Part shown: positions 16,089-24,282 of the stretch, piece by piece
Layout: the number at the start of each line of letters is the position of its first letter
How positions within the stretch are numbered: position 1 is the first letter of the stretch
Source of the DNA: an uncultured Lachnospiraceae bacterium
GTDB lineage: Bacteria; Bacillota; Clostridia; Lachnospirales; Lachnospiraceae
Direction: 5' to 3'
DNA: 64,000 nt
Assembly: GCA_910587095.1 (NCBI GenBank)
Contig: CAJUMJ010000001.1
Location: 3,860 to 67,859, forward strand
The notes under the pieces: model-generated
Databases searched by the model: none
Seen by the model: the letters and a program-made list of their open reading frames with translations, nothing else
What the model was told of the DNA's origin: nothing
Position numbers and translations under genes: made by a program

Positions 16089-17831
16089 CTACTCCGCCTC
16101 CGCCCAGGACAATGCCTCTTCCAGACTGCCTGCACCGAGAATGTTCAACATAAAATCCGTATATTCCCCTGATCTGTCCGTATCGATATAGCTAAAAACA
16201 TCTTTAATATATTTCCCTGAGTGATCGTACTCATACACGCCGAACGCCAATCCGGCCATGACTTCCTCCGGCGCATCCGTCTGGCGGTTCATCAAAAAGG
16301 CGTCCACATAAGGATTGGCCTCCACGACGTGGTAGCAGTAGGCGAAAGCCGCGGCCTGCAGCCTCTCCCCCGAGCCCGAGGAAAAACCGAGCTCCGTGAT
16401 CGTAACGCTCCTCACTTCGCCCTCTCTGTCCAGAAACGATTCCTTGCTCAAAAGATCCGTCAGCACATTCAGATTCATAATGGATAAATAAGGCGCGTCA
16501 ATCGTCTTGTCATATTTCTGTGACCAGTAGTTTACGCGGGTCAGCGGTTCCGGATAGGGATGAATCGCAATACCCCAATCGTAATTTCCATGCGCCAGCG
16601 CCGCTTCGTTGAAAGCCTCAAGCACATCTCTTCCGTTAAAAAAGACACTGTTGTCGCCCTCATTGCTGTTCCAGGCGTTGTCAATGCTGAAATACACCTG
16701 TCCCTGTGCATAATGGCTTTTCACCGCCTGATAAAAAATGCGCAGGGACTTTTCAAATTCCACCACATAGTGCTGCACATCTCTTGTTTCCATATAATTC
16801 CAGATCCGTTTCTGGTTGATCTCATTGGCGATCACCCAGCTATGTACCATGCCGTGCTTTCCGTCGGAATAACGCTGCGCCAAAAAACTGGCTACAGCCT
16901 CCAGTGTCCTTACGCCTTCCTCCTCTGCCGTATTAAACATATAATAGTAGGCATCGCTCTCCTGATTGCGAGCCTCGGGATGAATCAGCTCCGGGAACGC
17001 TTCGTTCCAGTCGTTCAGCACCACAGCCGTGACCGTCATTCCCTTGTCGGTCAGGTAAGTAAACAGACCGTCATAGCCGTTAATCGCCGCCCCGTTAAAC
17101 ACGTAATTTTTCCCCCCGTAGGTGAATGGGATACTCGGAAAGGTCTGATCCGTCGTCTCTCCCATAATATGGGAAAGGGGAATATTATAGATGGCATGTT
17201 TTACATTTAAATCCGTAAGCTCTTCCGTCCACACCATCGTCGGGTCTAAAAGCAGTCCTTTCTTGGATTCCGTTTGCGGATAGTCGTCCTGATTCCCCGC
17301 AAGTGCCTCCGGATTGGACAAATATACGCTCTTTCCGACCTGCACATAATTTCCGTCCACCCGCAGGGCCGGGACAAACCGTTCAAAAAGATAGGCGTCC
17401 CGATAGGGAAACTCCGTCTCCCACTCCCGATCCTTGCGCCCCCTTGTGACAGGCTCCCCGGTAATCACATCCGCATCCTCCTCCCAGGACCTGGCCCGGA
17501 ACAAATACAGGTATGCATCGTCGCTTGACGGGATGAGCGGCATATTCAAGGAACAACGAAGCCTTCTTGTCCCGGCGTCATAGACCAATGAAACATCAGT
17601 CGCATAATCCGACAGCTCCAGAAGCGACAGGCTCGTCTCCCCCGCTGCAAGCTCCGCAAGATCTTTTTTCTGCTGCTCTCTGGCGTTGTCAGCTTCGTCT
17701 CCCCCGGATTCCACACCTGCCCCCGCAGGAACCGTCTCTTCCCCACAACCGCAAAGCAGCGCTACGCCAAGACATACGCCTAAGAGCAGGAGACGGCCGG
17801 AACATACTTTTCTGTTTTTCTGTTTATGCAC
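16089..17831 (-). CDS. DUF5722 lipoprotein, glycoside hydrolase-like
   Basis: About 580 residues. I prefer GTG at 17831, seven bases after GGGAGG; an ATG at 17852 overlaps the preceding stop. The signal peptide ends in the lipobox ALLCGC, so the protein is a surface lipoprotein. After a beta domain (~60-180), a TIM-barrel-like region shows VWTEELTDLNVKHAIYN, VIANEINQKRIWNY and VTITELGFSS. The glutamates in ANE and TEL are where clan GH-A hydrolases hold their acid/base and nucleophile. This matches DUF5722, a family with predicted glycosidase fold and unproven substrate. Genes on both sides encode a BMP lipoprotein and a GT2, so trimming or sensing of a surface glycan is plausible. Confidence 0.78.
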   Translation of the reverse strand: MHKQKNRKVCSGRLLLLGVCLGVALLCGCGEETVPAGAGVESGGDEADNAREQQKKDLAELAAGETSLSLLELSDYATDVSLVYDAGTRRLRCSLNMPLIPSSDDAYLYLFRARSWEEDADVITGEPVTRGRKDREWETEFPYRDAYLFERFVPALRVDGNYVQVGKSVYLSNPEALAGNQDDYPQTESKKGLLLDPTMVWTEELTDLNVKHAIYNIPLSHIMGETTDQTFPSIPFTYGGKNYVFNGAAINGYDGLFTYLTDKGMTVTAVVLNDWNEAFPELIHPEARNQESDAYYYMFNTAEEEGVRTLEAVASFLAQRYSDGKHGMVHSWVIANEINQKRIWNYMETRDVQHYVVEFEKSLRIFYQAVKSHYAQGQVYFSIDNAWNSNEGDNSVFFNGRDVLEAFNEAALAHGNYDWGIAIHPYPEPLTRVNYWSQKYDKTIDAPYLSIMNLNVLTDLLSKESFLDREGEVRSVTITELGFSSGSGERLQAAAFAYCYHVVEANPYVDAFLMNRQTDAPEEVMAGLAFGVYEYDHSGKYIKDVFSYIDTDRSGEYTDFMLNILGAGSLEEALSWAEAE

Positions 17832-17848
17832 TGAAAGTCCTCCCGCGC

Positions 17849-19066
17849 TCATTCATAATTTACCGTAATGGCCACCCCAGGCGGTGCACCTATGTCATCG
17901 GACACGCCTCTGTCGCCTCTTTTCAACTGCTTGTATATCTCGAAAAAGAGGGTTGCCGGTATCTCTTCGAATCTCCATTCCGTATCCACCACCGGAATCG
18001 CGGCGCATCCTTCCTCCACGCCGTACCGTCTGATCCTTCCGGCATCCTCCCCGGACCATCCGCCAAAAGCATAATACTCGTCCAGCGCGTCCGTCACGGC
18101 CGGACCTATATTCTTGACCGCACTGGTCAAAAACCGATCCGAAACCCTGCTCTGGTCCACATCCACGCCGATTAACAGGCCGTCCTGATTTTCCGCCGCC
18201 TCCAGCACGGACTCGTACAACCCGCCGCCGCAGGCAAAAATGATCTGCGTGCCGTCCGCATACCAGCCGTCCGCCTTTTCACGCACCGCATCGTCCGGAG
18301 AAAAAGTGTCCGCATACCAATAGTTAACCGACACGTCGTCCAGCGACAAATCCTTTGCCGCCGCGTCAATTCCCTGCAAATAGCCGTATCCGTACCGCAG
18401 TACTGCCGGCTCCGGCCTGCCTCCCACAAATCCAAGTCGCCGATAGCCTTCCCATACCGCCATGTAGCCCGCCAGGTATCCGGCCTGCTCCTCCCTGAAA
18501 AGGATACAGTGCACATTTTCCCCGATGGGAAGCGCCTCGCCCTCACTGCCCCAGGGAACGCTGTCCACCAGCAAAAAAGAAGTCTGCGGATAAACCGTCT
18601 GCAAAGCCCCTACCGCCTCGCCGAATATATTGCCGGCGCAGACGACCAACCCTGCCTCGTCCTCCACCGCTCTCACAATCATCTCCCGGTAGCTCTCCGG
18701 GACATCCGGGTTCGCCGTATAATACGAAAAAGAAACACCGGCTCCTAAGGCATACATCCGCACGCCGTTATAAATAGCCTCATTATAGCCCCCATCCTCC
18801 ACGGAACCATCTACTAAAAAGGCGATCTCGCCGCCGGTTTCAACGTAATCCCCGTAGGGATCCTCAAACATTTTCTGCACCGCCTCACGCCAGGAACTCA
18901 TCTCCCCATCGGAGTCTTTCTCCTCTTCCTTCCCGGTTTCCGGCGACGGTTCTCCCACCGCTTTGCCTCCCGAGACGGCAGTTTCAGCCGCGCTCTTTGC
19001 ACATCCGGCCAACAGCCCCAATATAATTAAAACCAGCCCGGCCATCCCAAGCTTTTGTTTCCTCAT
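17849..19066 (-). CDS. BMP-family substrate-binding lipoprotein
   Basis: 405 residues from ATG 19066, behind GGAAGGCGG. The signal peptide has lipobox LLAGC. A charged Ser/Glu linker is followed by the BMP fold: EIAFLVDGSVEDGGYNEAIYNG, DVPESYREMIV, EEQAGYLAGYMAV, RLGFVGG, FACGGGLYESVLEAAE and GVDVDQS. BMP (PF02608) proteins bind purine nucleosides for ABC importers in many Firmicutes, or act as surface receptors. Here no BMP-type permease is present; the gene is paired with the DUF5722 gene, with the stop 18 bases before that start. The nucleoside-hydrolase operon lies directly upstream, so a nucleoside ligand is a reasonable guess. The EGYRRLGFVGG segment is typical of the family. Confidence 0.85.
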   Translation of the reverse strand: MRKQKLGMAGLVLIILGLLAGCAKSAAETAVSGGKAVGEPSPETGKEEEKDSDGEMSSWREAVQKMFEDPYGDYVETGGEIAFLVDGSVEDGGYNEAIYNGVRMYALGAGVSFSYYTANPDVPESYREMIVRAVEDEAGLVVCAGNIFGEAVGALQTVYPQTSFLLVDSVPWGSEGEALPIGENVHCILFREEQAGYLAGYMAVWEGYRRLGFVGGRPEPAVLRYGYGYLQGIDAAAKDLSLDDVSVNYWYADTFSPDDAVREKADGWYADGTQIIFACGGGLYESVLEAAENQDGLLIGVDVDQSRVSDRFLTSAVKNIGPAVTDALDEYYAFGGWSGEDAGRIRRYGVEEGCAAIPVVDTEWRFEEIPATLFFEIYKQLKRGDRGVSDDIGAPPGVAITVNYE

Positions 19067-19272
19067 TCCGTCTTTTCCGCCTTCCATGATATCCTGGTGG
19101 CACACTCTGCGCCGCGAATGCGCAGAGCTGTTGCCACAGTCTTTCTTTCCATACTTTACACCTTACCACAAGCGGGCAAAATCAGCAAGTTTTCCCTACA
19201 TCCTGCCAAATCTTTCATGTCGCCTTATCCTTCGCCTTCCCTGTCATGAAAGACGCAGCCGAGTCGGGAAAC

Positions 19273-19329
19273 GTGCGCCGCCAGGCGCACCACAATACAA
19301 GCCGGGAATCCCGTTTCCAGGCTCCCGGC
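19273..19329 (-). terminator. paired hairpins after the LacI-PfkB gene
   Basis: GCCGGGA (19301-19307) pairs with TCCCGGC (19323-19329), 15 bases after the stop. A second hairpin GTGCGCC-GCCA-GGCGCAC (19273-19290) follows. There is no clear T-tract, so termination strength is uncertain. Confidence 0.45.
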
Positions 19330-19343
19330 TCGCTTAATCAACC

Positions 19344-21254
19344 TTATAAATTTGCTTCATGTATCGTTCCTCTTTCGTCGAGATATGCCTGATAAGCTTC
19401 CAGACCTTCCCTGTCAATCATCGCTTGCCCGACCCCGAACCGTGTGACGCTTACATCCGCCGCGTAGGTCGCCAACTGAATCGCCCGTATCATATCATAC
19501 TTTCTGGCAAGGCAGACCGCCATCGCGCTGATGAACGCGTCAGCCGCTCCCGTCACGTCCACCACCGGAAACAACTGCGTCTCAAAATAGCGCGCATACT
19601 CTCTGTTTTTCAGATAACACCCCCGCTCCCCAAGCGTAATAACGATATTTTTGACCCCTTTTTGAAACAGAGCCTCCGCCCTCTCTTCCACCGACATATC
19701 ACCCGGGACAAGCCGCATGGCCTCCTCCTCATTCGGCACAAAATAATCAATTTTCGGATAAAGTTCATCCACCAACGATTCGATCGCGGAAGGCTTCACG
19801 ATTGTCTTCACCTTCTTCTCCCGGCACATATCAATCGCTGCAAGAACCGCCTCCTCCGATATTTCCATGCTGATCAGACATAAAGCCGCTCCGTCGAAAA
19901 CAGACTCATACCTCCTGATATACCCGCCGTCCAGACATTGATTGGCCCCCTCTTCGATGATAATCGTGTTTTTTCCTCCCGTGCCAACCGTAATATAAGC
20001 TTTTCCGGTCGTCTGTGAAGGACAAAATACAACCCCGTTTGTCCTCACGCCCGCCTCTGTCAGACTGTTATAAATCGTTCTTCCATCCTGGTCGTTTCCG
20101 AGGCAGCCAAGCAGATAGGCGCATCCCCCCAGCTTTCCGATTCCGACAGCCTGGTTGGCGCCGTCCCCGCCGGGAAACTGCATCGTCCGCTTTACGCGGA
20201 GTGTCCCGCCTCTTGTGCGGGTGTTATCAACGACCACATTACAGTCCATGTTCATGTTTCCGATCACGACAATCTTTTCTTCCCGCTCTTTTTCCGACAG
20301 ATTCTCCACGCTTCCTCTCTCGAAAATCTCCGGTTCCACCCGCGCGTGATACAGCCACCCCGGCTCCTTGCGCTCCATCATCCCGTCGAGAGCCTCCATG
20401 GCCTTTTTCGCAATCCGGCCGGCGGAAATTTCCACCGTCGAAACCGGCGGAAGCAAGCGCTCCGCCAGACCGCCGTTTCCCACGCACATGACTGACATCT
20501 CCGTCGGAACGGAGATATTGTATTTTAAAAGACCCGCGTAAATCAAATTCCCGTATCCGACATCCGAACAGAAAACGGCAGTCACGCCAAGCCCGACGCA
20601 GCTTCCTATCATATCCTCCGTCAGATTCTCCTCAAGTTCGAAGACCCATTCCTCCCTGGGCTGGGTAAAAATCTCTTCGTAGGCTTTTCGATAGCCTGCC
20701 TTTATCCCTTCCTCACCCGGTTTCACAAAGCAGGCGATCTCCCGGTGCCCCTGTTCCAGCAGATATTTTACGCCGATATATCCCATCTCTTCCGTGTCAA
20801 AACATATCTGGGACAACTTCTCTTTGTGCGCCGGAAAAATCCGGCCGCCGACCTCCACGGTCGGCAGCTTATATTCGTTCCCCTCTTTCCGGCCGAGAAT
20901 AATCATCCCGCTAATTCCCTTATTTTCCAAAATCTGAAGATATTTCTTTCTGCGCTCTTCCCCCTCTGCAATATTACAGACCACAATATTGTAGCCGTAG
21001 TCAAAAGCGCTGTCCTCTATACCGTAGAGCAGCTCTTTGTAAAAACTCTGCTCCTCATCCAGCACAACGGCTATCATATCCATCCGTGGAGCCGCGTTTT
21101 TCAGCACCTCCGAATAAGGAACATAGTTATATTCTTTTACCACATTCAGAACTTTTTTTCTCGTCTCCTCACTGATGGTCTTGTCATCGTGCAGCACCTT
21201 TGACACAGTTGACGCGGAAACACCGCACAGTTTTGCAATATCCCTGATATTCAT
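19344..21254 (-). CDS. LacI-type regulator fused to a PfkB/ribokinase
   Basis: 636 residues from ATG 21254, eight bases after GGAGAA; the frame is open 16 codons further left. Residues 1-60 are a LacI HTH (NIRDIAKLCGVSASTVSKVL). About 60-315 form the sugar-binding-protein-like sensor (ISGMIILGRKEGN, MGYIGVKYLLEQGH, VPTEMSVMCVG). About 325-625 form a complete PfkB-family kinase: VVIGNMNMDCNVVV, FPGGDGANQAVGIGKLGG (sugar site) and DVTGAADAFISA (catalytic aspartate). The usual GAGD anion hole is GAAD here, a small deviation. The protein would sense a sugar, bind DNA and phosphorylate a ribose-like sugar. Downstream of a nucleoside hydrolase gene, ribose released from nucleosides is the natural substrate. 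Confidence 0.9.
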   Translation of the reverse strand: MNIRDIAKLCGVSASTVSKVLHDDKTISEETRKKVLNVVKEYNYVPYSEVLKNAAPRMDMIAVVLDEEQSFYKELLYGIEDSAFDYGYNIVVCNIAEGEERRKKYLQILENKGISGMIILGRKEGNEYKLPTVEVGGRIFPAHKEKLSQICFDTEEMGYIGVKYLLEQGHREIACFVKPGEEGIKAGYRKAYEEIFTQPREEWVFELEENLTEDMIGSCVGLGVTAVFCSDVGYGNLIYAGLLKYNISVPTEMSVMCVGNGGLAERLLPPVSTVEISAGRIAKKAMEALDGMMERKEPGWLYHARVEPEIFERGSVENLSEKEREEKIVVIGNMNMDCNVVVDNTRTRGGTLRVKRTMQFPGGDGANQAVGIGKLGGCAYLLGCLGNDQDGRTIYNSLTEAGVRTNGVVFCPSQTTGKAYITVGTGGKNTIIIEEGANQCLDGGYIRRYESVFDGAALCLISMEISEEAVLAAIDMCREKKVKTIVKPSAIESLVDELYPKIDYFVPNEEEAMRLVPGDMSVEERAEALFQKGVKNIVITLGERGCYLKNREYARYFETQLFPVVDVTGAADAFISAMAVCLARKYDMIRAIQLATYAADVSVTRFGVGQAMIDREGLEAYQAYLDERGTIHEANL

Positions 21255-21356
21255 GTATGAATTTTCTCCTTTGGTCACTCCCCTTTTCTCCGGTACTTCC
21301 ATTATATGGAAACTTCATCGTTTTTTCAAATCCGTTTTTTGGCGACGTTAAGCGCT

Positions 21357-22409
21357 CTACCGCGCAAGCTTGTCAAACAGATCCCCGAATATGTAATTTC
21401 TCCAACAATAATTCGCGACCCTGACGGACGCTCTGTCATCGTCCCGCTCGTAGCGAAGATCATCTCTTAAAATCGGCGCGCTTTCGAACTTTGAGAGCAC
21501 CCAGTTCGGATTTTTTAAAAAGGCGATCACCGAGATATCCCATATGATCCTGCTCCAGCTTATATGTCCGGTGGGAAATTCCTGCAAATACTCTTCGCTG
21601 TAATCCTCCCTGCCGAGAAGATACCCGCCTCTGTCCACCTTCATATAAGCTTTCTCCGCTTCCTCGTCACAAAACGCCCCGGCGACAATGGAGTACAGAT
21701 AATCACACAGTTCGTTCTTTCCCGCCAGATTGTCCCGAAGTTCCTGTTCGGATACGGTGATCGATGAAGCCACGTTCATACATGGGATCAGAACAAGCGG
21801 CACTCCGCTGTCGAGAATAACCTGGGACGCTTTCACATCCTGCATCATATTAAATTCTATCCCGTGCCCAAACTCAAGCGGCTGTCCCGCAAGCCAGATA
21901 ACCACGATCTTCTCCACAATGGTGGGATCCATCAAAATCGCCGACGCAATATTTGTTATCGCCCCTATAGCCGCGACATATAAAAGCTCTTCCGAAGCCT
22001 TCGCGCGCCGGATCAGGTCTTTGGCCGCATCGCTGACTACCGGTTCCCCATCCGCTCCAATATACCGGTCCGAACCATAGTAAATCCGGTCCGCGTAATC
22101 CATATGGAGCAGATCGAACACTCGCCGTATCTCGTCATAGCTCTGACGCATCCCGTCGCCTGGCCCTTGTGCCTGCCCGATCAGTTCCGCCGACTTTTCT
22201 ATCTCCTCGTCCGAAGCCTGTATATGCTTAAAACACTCATGGGAAAAAGGCGCCGCGTACACGGCCTCCACCTGAAACCGCTCCGGGGACTTTAACGCCC
22301 ACGCGATCGCAAACTGATCGTCAACCTCGTTCTTCGCGTCCGTGTCGATGACAAGGCGAAGCCTGCCCGCATGTATCTGTAACCGTTTTTTTCTCTCCTC
22401 ATTATTCAT
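21357..22409 (-). CDS. nucleoside hydrolase (IunH-like)
   Basis: 350 residues, AAGGAAAAG before the ATG. The N-terminal calcium-site motif is LVIDTDAKNEVDDQFAIAWA, a longer form of the usual DTDxxxDD. Other family landmarks are LYVAAIGAITNIASAI, VVIWLAGQPLEFG, EFNMMQDVKAS (substrate asparagine) and SRIIWDISVIAF near residue 290, with the active-site Asp. Such enzymes split nucleosides into base and ribose in the cytosol. It starts 14 bases after the permease gene and ends about 100 bases before the LacI-kinase gene, so the operon would take up a nucleoside, cleave it, and phosphorylate the ribose. The N-terminal motif variant is seen in other clostridial members, so activity on other N-ribosides cannot be excluded. 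Confidence 0.85.
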   Translation of the reverse strand: MNNEERKKRLQIHAGRLRLVIDTDAKNEVDDQFAIAWALKSPERFQVEAVYAAPFSHECFKHIQASDEEIEKSAELIGQAQGPGDGMRQSYDEIRRVFDLLHMDYADRIYYGSDRYIGADGEPVVSDAAKDLIRRAKASEELLYVAAIGAITNIASAILMDPTIVEKIVVIWLAGQPLEFGHGIEFNMMQDVKASQVILDSGVPLVLIPCMNVASSITVSEQELRDNLAGKNELCDYLYSIVAGAFCDEEAEKAYMKVDRGGYLLGREDYSEEYLQEFPTGHISWSRIIWDISVIAFLKNPNWVLSKFESAPILRDDLRYERDDDRASVRVANYCWRNYIFGDLFDKLAR

Positions 22410-22423
22410 CCTGCTTTTCCTTT

Positions 22424-23272
22424 CTACCCTTTGACTCCGCCGCTTGTGATTCCCTGCACAAAATACTTCTGGAATGGCAGGAAAATCAAGATCGGGATCA
22501 GCGCCGACACGGTGGACGCGGCGTAGATGTAGCCCCAGTGGATCACATTCTGTTCCTTAAAATTTGCGACCGCGACGGTCACGACCTTAACTTCATCCGC
22601 CCGAGCCGCCAACAACGGCCAAAGGTAATCGTTCCACTGGTTTACGAACACCATAAGCCCCGCCGTAATCAAAATCGGCTTGGACAGCGGAAGGACAATC
22701 CTCGAAAAGGATGTCCACCACCCTCCCCCGTCGATCTCCACCGATTCCAGAAGCGCCCTCGGCGTCTCGCTGAAAAACTGAACGAAGAGAAAAAGCACCA
22801 GTCCGTTGGCAAGCGCGGGCAGCACCAGACCTGCGTAGGTATTGATCAGACCCATGGAATTTACAAGCGAGTAAAGCGGAAGCGCGATCGCCTCTCCCGG
22901 AATCATAAAGGTCAGCAAAAACAGCGCAAACAACTGCTTCTTGAACTTAAAGTCATAAAAGGAAAAGGCAAACGCCGCCAGCGAACAGATGGCAATCGTT
23001 CCGGGTATGATCAGCGCAATCATAATCAGCGTGTTCTTCAAATAACGGCCAAAGTGATATTCCGTGAAAATAGCCGCGTAGTTCTCCCATGTCCAGTCGA
23101 TCGGGACAATGGTATGCCAGTTAAAAGGCATCATATTTTCAAACAACTCATTGTCCGTCCTGAAGGAGGACAGCAGCGGGTAAATAATCGGGAACAGGGA
23201 AATGAGCAGCACTATGACAAGCAGAATGTATATTCCTGTCTTTCCCAATAATTTTTTGTCAGAGTTCTTCAC
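22424..23272 (-). CDS. ABC importer permease, MalG/CUT1 type
   Basis: 282 residues. GTG at 23272 lies eight bases after AGGAGG; an earlier GTG at 23281 overlaps the ribosome site. It has six hydrophobic segments: the first (IYILLVIVLLISLFPIIYPL) starts near residue 15. The cytoplasmic EAA loop ESVEIDGGGWWTSFSRIVLP contacts the ATPase. The C-terminal VQGITSGGVKG is the usual end of MalG-type subunits. It forms the membrane channel with the next permease. No ATPase gene is present, so the importer must borrow a shared MsmK-like ATPase from elsewhere, as is common for CUT1 systems in Firmicutes. Confidence 0.9.
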   Translation of the reverse strand: MKNSDKKLLGKTGIYILLVIVLLISLFPIIYPLLSSFRTDNELFENMMPFNWHTIVPIDWTWENYAAIFTEYHFGRYLKNTLIMIALIIPGTIAICSLAAFAFSFYDFKFKKQLFALFLLTFMIPGEAIALPLYSLVNSMGLINTYAGLVLPALANGLVLFLFVQFFSETPRALLESVEIDGGGWWTSFSRIVLPLSKPILITAGLMVFVNQWNDYLWPLLAARADEVKVVTVAVANFKEQNVIHWGYIYAASTVSALIPILIFLPFQKYFVQGITSGGVKG

Positions 23273-23284
23273 CTTACACACCTC

Positions 23285-24142
23285 CTATTCTTCCTGGTTA
23301 GTCAGCTTGAACTGGAAAAATACGATGATCAGAATCAAAACCACAAGCACGCAGGTCGTGGCCGCTCCCTTCTCATAGCTTCCATATTTGAACGCCTGCT
23401 TGTACGCCTCATACATAAGCACATTTGTGGAATCGCTTGGCCCGCCGCTCGTGATGAGCTGGGTAGGCGCGAAAAGCAGAATATTGATGCTCGTATCCGC
23501 CACCATAACAAACAGCGTCGTTTTCTTGACAAGCGGAATCGTGATGTTCCACAAGGTTTGAAGCGCGTTCGCCCCGTCGATCTTTGCCGCCTCGTACACG
23601 CTTGTATCGATGCCTTTTAGCCCCGCAAGGTAGAACATCATCCAGTATCCGCACCCCTTCCAGGTGCTCAGGGCCACAATGCACCAAAGTGCCTGATTCG
23701 CATCCGTAAAAAATCCCTGCGCCTCCATACCGAACAGACTTTTGATGAAACTGTTGGCAAGACCGTTGTTCACCGACAGCATCAGGCTCCAGCAAATCGC
23801 CGCAACCGGCATGGAAATAGTGACCGGCAGGTAATAGAGACTTCTGAATGTCCCCACTCCTTTGACCGTCTTATTTACCAAAAGCGCCATAAAAAACGAG
23901 AGCACGATCTGAAGCGGCGTCATGACAATATTCATTTTGACCGTCACCCACAGGGAATGCCAGAAAGCTTTGTTGGAAAACAGAATCTCAAACGTCCGAA
24001 GCGACCAGTTTCCCTTATAGTGGAACCCCTGAATAAAGCAGTAAAACAGCGGATATATCTTAAAGATAAGCACAAACCCCAGTGCCGGCAGCAACAGACA
24101 GTAGGGAAGCGCCTGTTTTCTCCATTTCAACTGTGCAGTCAT
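23285..24142 (-). CDS. ABC importer permease, MalF/CUT1 type
   Basis: 285 residues from ATG 24142, seven bases after AGGAGGT; a TTG just before it is less likely. Six transmembrane segments begin with YCLLLPALGFVLIFKIYPL. The EAA loop is EAAKIDGANALQTLWNITIP. It is the partner of the downstream permease, with a 12-base gap. Together with the solute-binding protein it belongs to the carbohydrate-uptake-1 family. Because the rest of the operon handles nucleosides and ribose, the cargo may be a nucleoside or a ribosylated compound rather than an oligosaccharide; this is an inference from context. Confidence 0.9.
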   Translation of the reverse strand: MTAQLKWRKQALPYCLLLPALGFVLIFKIYPLFYCFIQGFHYKGNWSLRTFEILFSNKAFWHSLWVTVKMNIVMTPLQIVLSFFMALLVNKTVKGVGTFRSLYYLPVTISMPVAAICWSLMLSVNNGLANSFIKSLFGMEAQGFFTDANQALWCIVALSTWKGCGYWMMFYLAGLKGIDTSVYEAAKIDGANALQTLWNITIPLVKKTTLFVMVADTSINILLFAPTQLITSGGPSDSTNVLMYEAYKQAFKYGSYEKGAATTCVLVVLILIIVFFQFKLTNQEE

Positions 24143-24164
24143 CAATTACACCTCCTCCATAAAA

Positions 24165-24282
24165 CCTTTGGCGACACTTTTCGGAGAATGCCGTTTTTCA
24201 GGCATTCTCCGGTGCAAAACATAGAAGTTCTTTGCGAAGCGGCCTTTGCCGCAAGCAATTAGTACTTCTTTTTGCACAATTA
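24165..24282 (-). repeat. modular hairpin repeat, family A, in the ABC operon
   Basis: On the minus strand it begins with TAATTGTGCAAAAAGAAGTA, whose TAA is the stop codon of the binding-protein gene. An outer stem GTGCAAAA / TTTTGCAC encloses GCGGCAAAGGCCGC. The last part is GGAGAATGCC, a loop, GGCATTCTCC. It lies between the binding-protein gene and the permease gene, where strong hairpins commonly lower expression of the downstream membrane genes. Confidence 0.75.
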
